DNA from: Undaria pinnatifida
Lineage: Eukaryota > Sar > Phaeophyceae > Laminariales > Alariaceae
Assembly: GCA_012845835.1 (NCBI GenBank)
Contig: JABAKD010000019.1
Span: 11,534,344-11,598,343 of the forward strand
Length of the DNA stretch: 64,000 bases
Direction: 5' to 3'
Made by a program: the position numbers and the translations under genes. The first letter of the stretch is position 1. Every line of letters starts with the position of its first letter. The notes below the pieces were generated by a model that worked only from the letters and a program-made list of their open reading frames with translations, had not been told where the DNA came from and ran no database searches. Shown in pieces: positions 44,951-57,367 of this stretch.

Positions 44951-45221
44951 GAAGTTGCTAGGGGTGACATACAGAGTATCCCTACCGGTCGACCAAGTGG
45001 GCATGTTCCTGGTGTTACTCACTTTCGTAGCGCAAAGTGGGAGAGAAGCAGCTTTCAATATCCCACCAGGATCGAAGATGACAGCTGGGACGGGAGGCAC
45101 GAGTCTCTCCTTCTCCTGACTACCCCGAATATGAAACGTCATCCTATCGTACGAAAACGGTCAATTATCCATCTTAATCCTAAATCTGGTAATTACCGGC
45201 CTTTCAGGGCCGTACCTTAAC
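44951..45221 (+). repeat. Dispersed repeat family C, copy 1
   Basis: Starts GTTGCTAGGGGTGACATA, includes CGACCAAGTGGGCATG and ACTCACTTTCGTAGC, and ends GGCCGTACCTTAACA. It aligns along its length with 54016-54296. It is non-coding. Confidence 0.85.
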
Positions 45222-46078
45222 ACTAGCCCCCACCTTGATGAGTCGCATATGCAGAATTATGGGAGATTCGGAGAAACTCCGGTTTTACGAACTAGACCAC
45301 GAGTCGAAGATGCGGCTCGTTAAAACTCACTCCCACACCTCAAAACGGCCTGCTTATGAAGCCAGGAAAACGCGAAGAAATCAATTGAAGGAAACGCAGA
45401 CACTAGAATAAAGCAAGCCACCGATCAAAAACTTGCCACTTACCGCCGGTGTGGCGGGAGGCGGGGCGAAGCGGAAAATGTACCACGGCAAAAGAACCGC
45501 AGAAGAAGGCGCTGCGGCAAGGGAAATCATCGTCGAAAGCCTCCCTGTATCGTCTATGTGGTGGGGGGGGCGAGACGAAGAAAGGCGAATTGAAGGGAAC
45601 ACGGGCGCTAAGGCAAGGGGAAGGCATACCAAACACTTCCCACAGCCCACCGGCGGCGGGGGGAAGATGAGGAAACGACAATATCCGGAATGGAAGGTGA
45701 CATCACATACAGCCCCGCGAGGGGAACAAATGTTTAGCCGAAATAGCAGAACAGATACAACACCAAAAAAAAGCACACACACAGTCGTATAGCCCCGTAC
45801 CACGTCATGCGTAAACAGGATTCCCTGGCCACCCCTCGGCTCTGGGCTGAGGAGGGCGTCGGCAGGGCGAATTTGCACGAACACGAAAATCCGATAGGCC
45901 TGTGCCTCAGATATCGATCTGATCACCGAGACCCTGGCCCGAAACTGAGCGGGGGCGTCGGTAGGACTAAAATCAAAATCGTAAGAACTGCCCCACAACC
46001 AGCCCAAACGCCCAAACTTCCACAAACAACCCAAGGACAATAACTCAAAACCTCATAACCTAGAAAAAAATGAAGAAC
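45222..46078. other. No gene firmly recognised; long minus-strand frame
   Basis: A 219-residue minus-strand frame (45381-46040) includes DFDFSPTDAPAQFRARVSVI and a hydrophobic middle. It lies downstream of the retroelement remains in the same orientation and may be part of them, but no domain is recognised. Confidence 0.35.
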
Positions 46079-46443
46079 TTATGGAGGAGCGGTGGCTGGA
46101 AAGTCAACAACCACCCCCGCGTATCGAGGGTCATCCACGTGACGTTGTATCCCTTGCGGGAAGGCGCTGTCGACATAGACTTGAAGGTACCAAGAGCCTC
46201 GTACGTTCCTCGTCGAACTCGTGTAGCGCGCTGGAGGAAGAAGAAGTTTAATCAGCCTCGGGTCGACCGAAAATCGGACCAGATATACCCCGCCTTCAGT
46301 CGTACTTGCGCTGATTCTTCCAGCCACCACAATCCATCGTCGTCCTTGTACCAAACGTGGACTCCCTGAGGAAATACTATGTCGCGGAGGCGGCGAATCC
46401 ACTCTTTGTGACGTGAGCGTAACTGGGCGCCAAAAATATTCAA
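46079..46443 (-). pseudogene. Retroelement C-terminal module (chromo/Tudor-like), frameshifted
   Basis: On the minus strand one frame reads GVHVWYKDDDGLWWLEES (46400-46310). After a frameshift another reads GRISASTTEGGVYLVRFSVD and RGSWYLQVYVDSAFPQGIQR. Together this resembles a small beta-barrel (chromo- or Tudor-like) module, as found at the end of some retroelement proteins. The family call is tentative. Confidence 0.45.
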
Positions 46444-46879
46444 GTCGTTCTACGGTAGCCCCCCCAACGTTTCTTTAACGAAATCGCCGGTTTTCACACA
46501 AGCTCTCGGCCGTATCTCCTGAAATTCGGTGCCCCTTGCCACCCCGACGTCATCGGTCGGTAGTCCTTTGCAAACAGGAGAACAATTCAAGGTGTTTTTT
46601 CATAGCATCTTTCCTCGTGTCGAGCAGGCATGAAACGTTCGTTAAGGAAAACCGCTGGTTTGGGGGGGGGGGCTATCGATGGTCTTGAAAAAGACTGAAC
46701 TTTGTGGCCATCATACACTGCTCCGCGCAAGAATTTGACTCGTCGTCCACGAAAAACGACGAAGGAGACCAATGTGAACAGTAAGATGGGGGCTGCCAGA
46801 ACAACAACACTCTATCTGTGGAGTATTCGAGAGAAGGGTTGAAACATGTGTTGGAATGTGGGCCTGCAATGTCTTCGTC

Positions 46880-47490
46880 TGGGAACACCAGGCCTCGGCA
46901 CATTGGTTCTGCGGTGTCCCCTTGCGGGAGCACCAGGCCTCGGGAGCACGACGCGGGTCTTCTTCGCTCGTTGGCGGAAAACGCAAGAATCTGCTCTAAC
47001 GGTGCCCGAAAAATGGCCAAAAACCGACGGTGCCAACCCGTCGGTAGCCTCGTTGGACACTTGGGTATGCAATGTACCCTTCTGGGAACACCAGTCCTCA
47101 GCTCGTTGGACCTGTAGTGTCCCCTTGCTGGAAGACCGGGCCTCGGGAGCATGATGCAAGTCCGAACCCGTGGTTCTAGCCTCGGGTCCTCCTCACTCGC
47201 TGGCGGAAACTCGTAAGAAGCCGCCCTCACTGCACCCGAGAGGAAGAGTTCAACACCGATGGTGCCAATTCGTCGGTAGCCTCGTTGGGCATCTGCAATG
47301 TCCCCCTCTGGGAACACCAGTCCTCAGCGCTTTGAGCCTGTGATGTCCCTCTTAGGAGCACCAGGCCTCGGGAGCAGGACGCGAGTCCGAACCCACGGCG
47401 TCTCGCGCCGTGGCCTCTTGGCTCTTTGGCGTAAAATTGCAAGAAGCTGCTCTAACTGCGCCCGAAGGGGCAGGGGCTCTGAGCCGTTTC
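46880..47490. repeat. Minisatellite-like repeat, three units of 204-228 bp
   Basis: Blocks GGCCTCGGGAGCA(C/T), TCGGTAGCCTCGTTGG, GCAATGT(A/C)CCC and GGGAACACCAGTCCTCAGC recur in the same order, starting near 46930, 47133 and 47363. Units differ by substitutions and indels. Confidence 0.75.
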
Positions 47491-47538
47491 TGCTTGACAC
47501 GATTCTTCCGCAAATTTCCGGGAATAGCGTCGAGCTGC

Positions 47539-47997
47539 TCAGGCTGGCGGCCGTGGCGTCACCAAAGGCCCGTCGCGCAGTGTCGGATCTTCTTCCTGTA
47601 CCACTGGGGCAGACGTAGCCTGAAGCACGTGGGATAGCATGCTAGAAGACGAAGCAGGGCCCGTAGACCCTATGGGCGTCTTCGTCAGCGGGGCTCGGGC
47701 AAGTGGCAATACTTGTGTTACCCGAGGAGGCCCTTTTCCGTTAGGCCTCTTGGAGAAGGGGGACGAGGTAGCTAATCTTGTCGACTCTTCCTTGAACGAA
47801 AAAAGGACACAGTGCCCGCTGCTATCGCGAGCAAACTCCGGATCGAGCCTCGCAAAATATCTCGGTGTTTTAGTGTTGGCCTTTCCACACCTTAAACCGC
47901 CCGCCACCTCGTGATCAAAAAACGTGTTTAAGGGTCGGTCGTCCCACGCCTCAAACTGATCGCCACCGCCTGGCCAGGGAGAGGGGAGGATGAACAC
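47539..47997 (-). other. Hypothetical minus-strand open frame in retroelement remains
   Basis: 152 residues including DQFEAWDDRPLNTFFDHEVA and LDPEFARDSSGHCVLFSFKE. It lies between the Gag/zinc-knuckle region and the Tudor-like module on the same strand, so it may be part of the same decayed element. Function unknown. Confidence 0.35.
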
Positions 47998-48752
47998 GTG
48001 CGCCTAAAATGGTGACGCGCCGTCACCGCTGCTGTATTGCTGCGCGACGCGTGCCATGGTTGATGGGGGAGGCGTTTGGAGCTCGTATCCCCATTGCCGA
48101 GTTTATGCCGCGGCTGAGGGAACGGCGTTGGAAGCGCGGGTTCTCGTCGCCGAACTCAGACCACGACCAAGGGGAATATCGTTGGAAGCGTGCGTTCTTG
48201 CCGTCGACAACATTACCTGGCTGAGGGGAAATACGCTCGATGCGCCAGTTCCCGCCGCCGGTACTACCCCGTGAGAATCGCCAACAGGCAGCGTAGGAGC
48301 CCGTAGGCTCTTGACAGAGACATTTTGTGCTGCGTTATTTGGCAGGCTAGCAACAGGTACACGAGAATATTCTTTAACCAAAAGAAGTGTCCCCGACAGT
48401 GCCGTCGGTGGACAGGCCGGGTGTGCTGTACCGCCGTCGAGCTGTTAATTTCCGGTACGGAATGTGCCAGGCTGGCGCACGTTAGGATTTCCGCCCAGGT
48501 TATGGGCGGCTTCAAAGCGCAATCCAGGAGCAGAAGCGGGGGCAGCAGAGGCAGGGTTAGGGCGAGATACCACCATGGCGATCCCACGTGTATGTGTTAT
48601 CGTTGTGACAGGTTACCTGACCCTGATTCTGGTGGTACCCTCGCGATTAACCTCAATGATGGCGACGATTTTTCTTGTGGTTGTTCGGGCAAGAAGGCTT
48701 GCCTTCACGGCGGTAGCAGATCATGCGTTCTTGCCAACATCGGTATGCGTCA

Positions 48753-50904
48753 TCAACGCCGGGTTGGCCAAGGGTTCAAACAGCCGCTCCCGTTAATGAA
48801 AGGATGCCTACAGTGCTTGAAGGAGTGGTTGTCTTCGTAACAGTTGAGGCAAAGCCCCCGGTTTTCTCGGAGGGCATCAGCACGAGTGGAGGGCGAAAGG
48901 AGACCGGTCCAAAGGGGAGGGTCGTTTGTCTTGAACGAGGCACTGACAGCGAAACCTTTGGCAAAATGATGCTCTTCTAGTGGCCTGCAGTTCGATGTCT
49001 GGTCAAGCCAAGGGCCAGATGAATCATCGATGGGCATGACAGTTGGACGATGGCTCGATCCCGTCTGCCACAAAAGCGACTTGGACGGCACTTGGCCCTG
49101 GTCGCGCTCATGATCGGCGGGCCGGAGCCCCGACGCGGATGGCCGTGTTCCCGTCGAAGAAACAGGTAAATACAAAAAAAAGCGCCGTTGGCGGCAGGTG
49201 TCTTATTAGGCGCTAAGTCACTAAAAGCCCGCCACATAGCATCCAACGAGGCGTATGACCGCAAGTCCGTTGCCTTCGAACCAGGGTACAGCGTAAGCAT
49301 GAGAGTCGGAAATTGCCGAGTCACCGTCATCCGAACCACTTCCAACACCACATCCGTCCTCGGAGACAAAACACGCCCACTCCCCGTAACGGTCGACACG
49401 AGTAGGCGAAACTCCCGCTTGAAATCGAGGAAAGGTGTGCAATTACACACTCCAAAAGTATGCAACTTGGTGTAGCCCTCCCCAAGGCCAACTCGGTCGA
49501 AGTGATTCATCAGCAGGCGTAACAGGAGGGTGAAGGCCTCAGGCCCAGATGCTCCCCCTGCCATGACTCTTGACACCTGTTGCCTGCTACCACGGTCACC
49601 TCCCCGTGGTCCGTGCTCGAAACCGAAGACGAGCGGGAGGAGGTTGATGAGCCGTCCCACACTGCACGTCCTCTCGCGCCGTTCCTCCGCCCCCCGTTGC
49701 CTCCGCCAGTGCTGCAGCCACTGCCCCGGTTGCTGCGACCAAAGTTTCCTCCCTCGGTGGCGCCCTGAGCCACCACCAGCACCCGACGCGCCTCCCTCGC
49801 CTCCGCCACCGCTGCCACCCCCGCGGCGGTGGTGGTAGTCTCCACCCCCACAGTTTTTTTCGCCACCCCCGGAGCCACCATCCCCACGGGTGCGGTCCCC
49901 GCGGTCGCGACTGTCGCTGCGTCGCTGTTTCTCACGGGTGCGTTCCGTCAAATCTTCCCCCGGGGTCGGCCAGAAGACGGGGTCGGGGGCCTCGTCATGG
50001 GCCATCCACAGGGCCTTGACGAGAGCAAGAGTCGGGGCGGCTCTCGTCTGCCCGGCTTAGGAGGGGCAATCCATGAGAGCCCAGGCCGCCTCCACTGAAA
50101 GGGCGTCCTCGTGCCGCGACACGGGCCTGTCTGACGTGAGGAGGGCGGAGGCCGTTTCCACCACTTCGGTCGCCAACGCTGAGGTGAACTCTACCAATCG
50201 GCGTAGACACATGCACGCGACGCTGCCCTTGAAAAATACGTCGTCCCCGGGCCGTGGTCGCAGGGATGCGACACCCTGCGGGCGCGTAGAAGGCGAGGGG
50301 GCCGCGGTAGCTCCGGCCGCAGCGGACGCAACTGATTGGGCGAGGACTTGGTACGCCCTCTCCACTACCAGGGACGCCTCCCGCGCAGCGGTCTTCGCCT
50401 ACTTGATATCTTCGTCAAACCGATGTCGGTGTGCTTCACGCCGGACAATCGTCTCTTTGGCGTCGTCGAGCGCCCACTCGAGCGCCCACTGGGCCCGCGC
50501 CGCCGCATATGACAAATCTGAGGGGCCGGCATGGGCGCCCCGGTCCCGGGAGCTCTGAGGGTGGTGCTCTGCCGAGCGCGGAGAGCCCAGGTGGCGTCGG
50601 TGGTGCCGTGTCGAGCGCGGGGAGGCCAGTTGGTGGTGCTCCCCCGGGGCTGGAGAGAAGTGGTGCGAGGCGCCCCCGAGTCCAGTGGAGGTTGGTCCGC
50701 CTCCTTCTCTGCGCGAATCGGCGAATTGTCCCGATGCGTTGGTGGGTCCGTGTGGTGGTCTGGTGGCCCATCCTCTGGCTCCTCGTCCGAAGGCTCCCGC
50801 CGTCTTGAGTCGCGGGATCTCGAGCGTGCTGTCCCTGTCTCACGGTCATCCAGCGTGGAAGACCTCAGCCTGCCTGAGTAGCCCGCTCCCTCACTGGTAG
50901 ACAT
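48753..50904 (-). pseudogene. Gag-like protein of an LTR-type retroelement, damaged
   Basis: Starts at ATG 50904 (MSTSEGAGYSGRLRSS) with a Ser/Arg/Pro-rich head. In a second frame come helical parts such as QWALEWALDDAKETIVRREA and SLVVERAYQVLAQSVASAAA, interrupted by stops near 50404 and 50057. Then come Gly/Arg-rich linkers, a core containing LHTFGVCNCTPFLDFKREFR and DAMWRAFSDLAPNKTP, and finally a CCHC zinc knuckle CLNCYEDNHSFKHC (about 48800). Gag head, capsid-like core and knuckle support a retroelement Gag. Class (gypsy, DIRS or other) is unresolved because no reverse transcriptase follows. Confidence 0.6.
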
Positions 50905-51100
50905 GTTGTTATTGTCTGTAGGGAGGGCAGCAGGGGAAGGGGGGGTGGGGGAGCGTGGCGGGATAGGAACGACGAGTGAAGGAGCGATGGAGGCAGATAT
51001 ATTGTTGTGGTGTCCTTGCTGATAGTAGCGGTAAAATCTGTGTGCCAGCAAACGGCGAGATATGGGCCTCGACTCCGTCCAGCACCAGTATGGATGATGG

Positions 51101-51341
51101 ACGCGTGCTACGATAGATATGCACCACATTTTTTCTGAGGTTACTCACGTTAGGAGCTTAAGATCTCTCCTAAAAAACAGATTTAGAGAAAAATAAAACT
51201 GCTACCAGATAAACAAATCCATGGCATAGGTATACAACGAGAATCGTGGAAAAAAAAACTCTTTCCGACGATTTTGGGTTAAGGAGCCCCGTCATTCAGA
51301 AAACATTTCAGGCGAAAAGTGATACCTCTATTGCAGCACCC
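51101..51341 (+). mobile_element. MITE family D, copy 2
   Basis: A 241-bp inverse homologue of 20741-20986. Left end ACGCGTGCTACGATAGATAT, right end the diverged inverse GGGTGCTGCAATAGAGGT. It lies immediately upstream of the Gag-like start on the minus strand. Confidence 0.8.
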
Positions 51342-51409
51342 TTCGATGGCAGCACCCACGCCAACTAGCAGCATAAATGGAGGGTAATGTCAGCGCTCAC
51401 AGAATGAGA

Positions 51410-52190
51410 AGATTGGCGCCCACTTAAAATGCAGGGTATAAGGAGCGTCCGAAACAACAGCTGTAAGAAGGGTATAATCCACCAAAACCGCAACACAAGG
51501 GCAGCGTCCAGTCTGACCAATAGGGTATACGGGTAACGCCCGCACGACCGCAGTAAAAGGGGTAAAAAATGGGCATCGTTGACCCTAACCGCAGTACAGG
51601 GGGGGGAGGCAGCACAGTAAAAAGTCGCACGTACGTCTGCATCCATCGTACCAAAACCGGCAGCATTTAAGCTAGATTATAGGGGGGGGGGTACCGGAAA
51701 AGGTCGCTTGAAACGGCCACGCCCATTGCACCAAAACAGGTAAAATTTAGCCTAGGCGCAGTGTTGGGGGGGCAGCACAGCAGAGGGGCACTCAACCAAC
51801 CGCGCAAAAACGGACAGCACGCACCCTATATGCAGTGTACGGGGGGGGTAGCACAGTAAAGAGTCGCTCAAAACTCCCACGCCCATGCCACCAAAACAAG
51901 CGGCATTTATCCTATGCACAGTGTAGGGGGGCAGCACAGCAGAGAGTGACACAACCAACCGCACAAAAACGGGCAGCATGCACCCTAGGTGCCGTGTAGG
52001 GGGGCAGCACAGTAAAGGGTCGCCCAAAAAGTGCACGCTCCTCGCACCAACACAAGCAGCATGTACCCTATGCACAGTGTAGGGGGGGCAGTACAGCAGA
52101 GGGTGACACAACTAATCGCGCAAAAACGGGCAGCATGCACCCTTGGTGCAGTGTGGGGAGGGGGTAGTACAGTAAAGGGTCGCACATACA
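51410..52190. repeat. Satellite with alternating ~78-bp monomers
   Basis: A G run followed by GCAGCACAG or TAGCACAG recurs near 51593, 51761, 51834, 51916, 51992, 52073 and 52149. From 51761 the spacing is 73-82 bp. Two monomer types alternate (one with CAGCAGAG...GACA, the other with CAGTAAAG...GTCGC), giving a dimer of about 156 bp. Confidence 0.8.
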
Positions 52191-52770
52191 CTAACCGCAC
52201 TGCAAAGGTCAGTATAGCAGCCTAACAAAGCAGTTTCCCCACCGACCGCACTGTAGAGGGACGGTCGCGTCTACAGTAGTGCTGCTTGCTGCATTATCGC
52301 TGCTGTGTCCACAGGTACATACAATTCGAACCGCACTAAAATGTACAGTATGGCGCCCGAATAAAGCAGTTTCTCCCACCGACCACACTATAGAGAGACG
52401 GTCGCGTCGACAGCATTGCTGCTTGCTGCTGTGCCTATATGTACCGACAGCACCAACCGCATTATTACAATGGACTGTAGAACGCCATGACCAGCTGTAG
52501 AAAAGAGGCAGTATCGACCCTAGAAGCAATGTGAACAGGTAGTATGTACCAACCGCATTAAAATGGGCAGCATAAGTCCTGACATCTGCAGAAAAAAGGT
52601 CAGCATCGACCCTAGCAGCATCGTGAAGGGCAGCACATGTACCAACAGCAGTAGAAAGACAGCACCACGCCTGAACAGCTGCAAACATCCGTACCCACAC
52701 CGACCATTTTCAACGGACAGTTACGCCGACAGCAGTGCAGTGTGCTGCATTACCGCTCCTGTGCCCACAC
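52191..52770. repeat. Longer-period repeats next to the satellite
   Basis: AAGCAGTTTC-CCCACCGACC, GACGGTCGCGTC-ACAG and TTGCTGCTTGCTGC recur at about 52226 and 52367 (141-bp spacing), with further weaker copies of GGCAGCA and ACCAACCGCA phrases to 52690. This looks like a diverged arm of the same satellite field. Confidence 0.65.
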
Positions 52771-54015
52771 TGGGAGGGAGTGTTGGCACTGCTCTCCTAG
52801 ATAAAGGGCAACCCTCACGCTGACAGCGCGACAGAAAAAGCCAGCATATAAATTCAGCGTTCACTAAATTCAAGTTCCGTGGCATGGGAGAGCCAAGATA
52901 AAAAATCTCGAAACTTTCTTGCAAGGGGCACACGCGCAGCAGCGGAGGGTGTCAGTGCAGCGGTGGAGTCGCATAGGCTGTAGTGAATCGTGGTGGGGTC
53001 TGAGAGACGTCGAATTGTTGACTCAGGATCCGGTTTACTTTTTTTCTATAGAAAAGGTACCGCAGTATGTCCGACTTTCAGGGTAGTGCCAGAAGTCCGC
53101 GCCTGTACTGAGACCCACATAAAACCCGTCTGTAGGCTTGTACATACTGGAAATAAAATCGCAAGAGCCGCCTGTTGTCCGAAGGGTCGAAACAAAGGGG
53201 GCAAGACACGGGCTCCGGGGCCGAGGCAATATGTCATCCTGACCCAGTGTCGGCAGTCCAAGGAGGTCCCGCTAAGTTCGGCCTGGCTCCCTAGACAAAG
53301 TTGTACGATGTCCGATGAAGCCCTTGGAGAGCGGTTCGTCCGTCGCTGATATTCCAAAGTGCCCTGTGTGCTTGCCATTGATTGTGTATATGCCCGGGGA
53401 TCGAAGCACAAAAATTAGGATGTGTCGGAGGGTGATGCTGTGGCTTGTGTTGGCTGCTCACGGAGCTGTGCAGGTAAATGCTGAGCGCAAGGCTGGCAAA
53501 TTTTGCAACATGCTGGCTGAGCGCGGAGCAAACAAGTCTGGTGGTTGAGGCTTGGGTCGGCTCCTCTGCGGAGTTGCGTGGGAACTGGCGGAGGGCGGGC
53601 CTACCAGAAGGCTTGTCGGGCGTCCAAGCTCAGGGAACCAGGTTTCCAAAGAGCATTTCTCTTGGGTGCCGCATCATCTGCTGGATGTGTGCCGAGCGGC
53701 CAAACCATTTTGTATCGCAAAGAGCAGAGCTCTAAAAAGAAGAATATTCCGCGCGAAGACCAAGGGTGTCGTCGGTGTCGTCCATGTGTCGCCCGCACGG
53801 TGACTGCCTGGAGGCGCTTGCCGTCCCACTGTTGTTGTAGTCACCGCCGGGAGGGAAGAGTACCTAAGAGTACCTCACCGATTGAGTTGTCATCGAAAAA
53901 GAGCAAGCGCCGATCCACGGAGAAAACATTTTTTTGCCAAAACCAAAGGCCCAAGACGAGCGTATGATAGGGAGGGAGAATGCCACTGATCCTGGTTCTG
54001 CTCGAAGACGCCATT
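52771..54015. other. No gene firmly recognised
   Basis: A plus-strand frame at about 53315-53548 has a Cys-x2-Cys (KCPVCLPLIVYMPGDRSTKI) that could be half of a RING- or MYND-like finger, followed by AHGAVQVNAERKAGKFCNML. The partner cysteines and histidines are not all seen. Confidence 0.4.
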
Positions 54016-54296
54016 TGTGAAGTTGCTAGGGGTGTGACATAGAGCATCGCTACAGGTCGACCAAGTGGGCATGTCCCCGGTGCTACTCACTTTCGTAGCT
54101 CAAAGCGGGAGAGAAGCAGCTTTCACTATTCCACGAGAATCGAAGACGACAACTGGGGTGGGAGGCACGAGTAGGGCCTGACCCATTCCGTCTCCTGGAT
54201 ACCCCGAATATAAAACGCCACCTTATCGTACGAAAACGGCCAACTACCTATCGAAATCAGGCAACTACCGGCCTTTGTAGGCCGTACCTTAACATT
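54016..54296 (+). repeat. Dispersed repeat family C, copy 2
   Basis: Aligns with 44951-45221: GTTGCTAGGGGTGTGACATA, CGACCAAGTGGGCATG, ACTCACTTTCGTAGC, CCTTATCGTACGAAAACGG, GGCCGTACCTTAACA. Confidence 0.85.
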
Positions 54297-55102
54297 TGCT
54301 GTTGCGCAACACACGTACTTTCGCGCGTGCCGACGTTCATGGAATTTGATTAATTCATCCTCTGTCCTGTTTCATGACATTATGCTTTTTCGAGAGAAAC
54401 ATGTTGCCCGGACAAAACCCCATCGTTATTTAGTACCGCTGCAAACAGCCCACGATTAACTCACGTCCGTTCCTACCATTGTTACCAGCAGCAGGAAGCA
54501 CGCGGCTATTATGCCGCGCGACCTTGCCCTACCAAACCACTTTGGTAGGGTGCACACGGTTGGCGGCCGTGCGACGTCCTCGCGGAATGTGCAAATAACC
54601 CTTTATCCGCTGCCTCCACAACCAACCTCCTGAAGTGGAGCGCGTACATCAAATAAATACGAAACATATGCCGTGCGACGTAAAGTCGCCCGCTCGCAAT
54701 ACACGGCGAGGGTGCCTACAGCTATACTTCCGCCATAGGGCTTTTAGCTGCTGCTGCAACCACCCCTGGCTGCTGTATACCGTGGGGGTGTCCCTGGGAA
54801 GCTTCAACCATGGATATTATATGCTGCTGCTAGTCCCTGCCTACAGTCATGCTCCACCGTAGGACTTGAGATACTACTGCTGTAGTCTACAGCAACAGTT
54901 GCTGCTCCCTGCTGCTCCCTGAAAGCGACGTCTCCATCACAACATAACCTCTGGATCAGACGACAACTCGCCTATCAATCTTCCTTCCCTCTTCCACCAT
55001 CGAAGCATCCCGACGATGGCGGTCCATCATCTTTCCCTGCCTACAAGCGGCGGCTCTCTCCTTCTCCCCACCGGACTCCTCCTTCCGCCTTGCTGCTCGT
55101 TT
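54297..55102. other. No gene recognised
   Basis: Only short frames. A palindromic CTACCAAACCACTTTGGTAG lies near 54530-54550. Confidence 0.5.
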
Positions 55103-55107
55103 CCGCT

Positions 55108-55324
55108 TGTTCGTAGAGTCCAAGTCTTGATGCCCTGACCGCCTCGCGGTCTAACGAGTGTTCTTATCTTCGTTGTATTAGAGGACGGGGAGGAGAGAAG
55201 GAGCAGAGAGCGGAGGGCTGGAGCTCTCCTCTCATGAGAGAAATTGCTTTTAAAACGCCCACGAATGTATACGCAACCCTCTACAACTTTTTTTACCGTC
55301 GTGCTGTGACGATCCAAACTAACA
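55108..55324 (-). repeat. 3' LTR of the copia element
   Basis: 217 bp, starts TGTTCGTAGAGTCC in plus orientation and ends ...CTAACA. Preceded by the target duplication CCGCT. Confidence 0.95.
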
Positions 55325-55639
55325 CCCTCCCTGGCTCTTCAAAGCAGTGACGAGACCGAACTGGCATACAAAACAAAAGGCTAGGACCAAATAACAGCTA
55401 GCGACAGTTCCGCACGACGAAACCCGGCCACCGGGCCAAAACTCCCTGTATGTCTTACATCATCCAAACCATTGTGATTGTAACAAATGCCGCATTCAAA
55501 CGATGACCATGGCCAGAAATTAAAATGCCAAGTAGCGCCTCACTCGCCCATGCCCCTCAAAGTAGCGTGGGGTGGCGGCCTGACAAATTGTTCCTGGCAT
55601 GACTCAAACATGGTATTCATCGAGTAAATCTCACACCCC

Positions 55640-57367
55640 TTACTCATCACCCAACGGTAGGATCAACAAAAACTTACGGTGAGATTTATAAGGGGTCGCA
55701 GCAAGGGATTTCGTCAAAATATCAGCGTGCTGCTCTTCCGAAGCTACGAATTGAATGTCCATTTTCTTTGCACGAAGTAACTTTCGGACGAAATGGAACC
55801 GCACATCTATGTGTTTGCTCCGCGCAGAACTAAGAGGGTTCTCAGCCAGTGCTATAACCCCCTGATCATCTTCAAAAACTTGGACACATGATCCGGTTAG
55901 CTCTGGACAAATAAAATATAATACTGCCCCCGTAAACAGAGCCTCCTTCACTCCTTCACCCATGACTACATACTCTGCTTCTGCTGTAGACAACGTAACG
56001 CACCTCTGCGTGCTACTTGCCCAACTGACGGCAGCACCCCCCAAGATAATTACCGTCCCCGACGCCGAGCGCCAGTCATTCGACTTATCAGCGTAGTCAG
56101 CATCGCTATATGCAGTCAGATCCAATCCCGAACCCCTTGCAAAAGTCAAACCCGTACCCCTTGTCCCGTGGAGGTATGCCATGATCTTTAGAACTGTTTT
56201 CCAGTGCCAGTCGGTGGGGTTGTGAGAATGGCACGCCACAGCACGCACCGCGTTGGAGATTTCTGGCCCCGTCATGGTCGACAGCCACATCAGACTGCCC
56301 ACAGCCTCCCTGTGCGGCCATTCTCCCTTTGGTTCGCCCTCCTCTCTTGGACCTATTTCAACGCCAGGGGTCGCGGGGATGTCAGAGGACAAATTCACAC
56401 CAAAACGATTCAGCATGCTTTCAACGAAAGCCTTCTGAGTGATTTCCAACGTGCCCAATCCCCAGTTACGCTTGAAAGCACAATCAGCATACCAAGTTAA
56501 CTCGCCTAGGTTGATCGTGGGAAACTCAGTAGTTAATGCGGCATGGAAGTCTCTGCATGCCTCGTCTGATCCTGCAATTAAAATGTCATCTATATGAGCG
56601 GCCATAATCAGTTCTACCTTGCCATCCGCAACCATGCGAAAAACACAAGGATCACTCCTACTCTGCTCTATGCCGAATTCTACCACGGTCTCTACCAGTA
56701 GTCCAGCCCACTGCCGTCCACTCTGTTTTAGACCATACGGTGGTCTGTTGAGGTGAACAATCTTTCCTGACATCTCACCACACCCATCGGCTAGTTTCAT
56801 GTATATCTCGGCGTTCAGTTTCGCGCGGACAAAAGCTTGTGTTACGTCTCAAGGGAAAATCTTCAGACCTTGCTCATTTGCAACGGCCGCCGGAATTTTG
56901 ATTGACGCTGACGATGGGGTTGGTGCAAACGTTTGATCGTTATCTACGTCTTGCACCTGGCTAAAGCCCTTCGCCACGAGTCTTGCTTTCGTCTTCGCTA
57001 TAATACCATCCTTGCCAGTCTTGCACGAGAATACCCATTTTGCACCTACAGGTTTCCGCCCTCGAGGCGGAGTCGCAGCTTCGTATATACCGGTCGTTTT
57101 GTGACCGTCCAACTCACTCTTCATGACCTTGCGCCACGCCGCCTTGCATTGGGAACGCTCTACATCTGCTACGGATTGCAGGGGTGGCTCTACATCTTCT
57201 GGAAAACCCCTCGGCATGCACACGTTTGACTCCCCTTTATTTTCTTCCGCAGCAGGTCCTCCGGCCATCATGGCCATTGCGTCCTCCGTCGTCCAGGATG
57301 TATTCGCCAGTATACTCCCAAACTCCGTCCACTTTTGCACTGCCGCAGGCATCGCATTCTCGATCAC
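55640..57367 (-). pseudogene. copia reverse transcriptase and RNase H
   Basis: Minus strand. Residues include WRKVMKSELDGHKTTGIYE and VGAKWVFSCK, then GLKIFP and an in-frame TGA near 56849, resuming DVTQAFVRAKLNAEIYMKLA and NRPPYGLKQSGRQW. The catalytic motif is HIDDILIAGSD (usual Y/H-V/I-D-D). RNase H follows with AYSDADYADKSNDWRSASG and LSTAEAEYVVMGEGVKEALF, and the frame ends at 55640. From 56800 down to the stop the frame is intact (386 residues). The single stop upstream separates the RT fingers from the palm. Confidence 0.9.

Noticed and set aside
53315-53548. RING-finger gene
   Set aside because: One CxxC is seen, but the remaining ligands of a RING or MYND finger are not, and frames change nearby.
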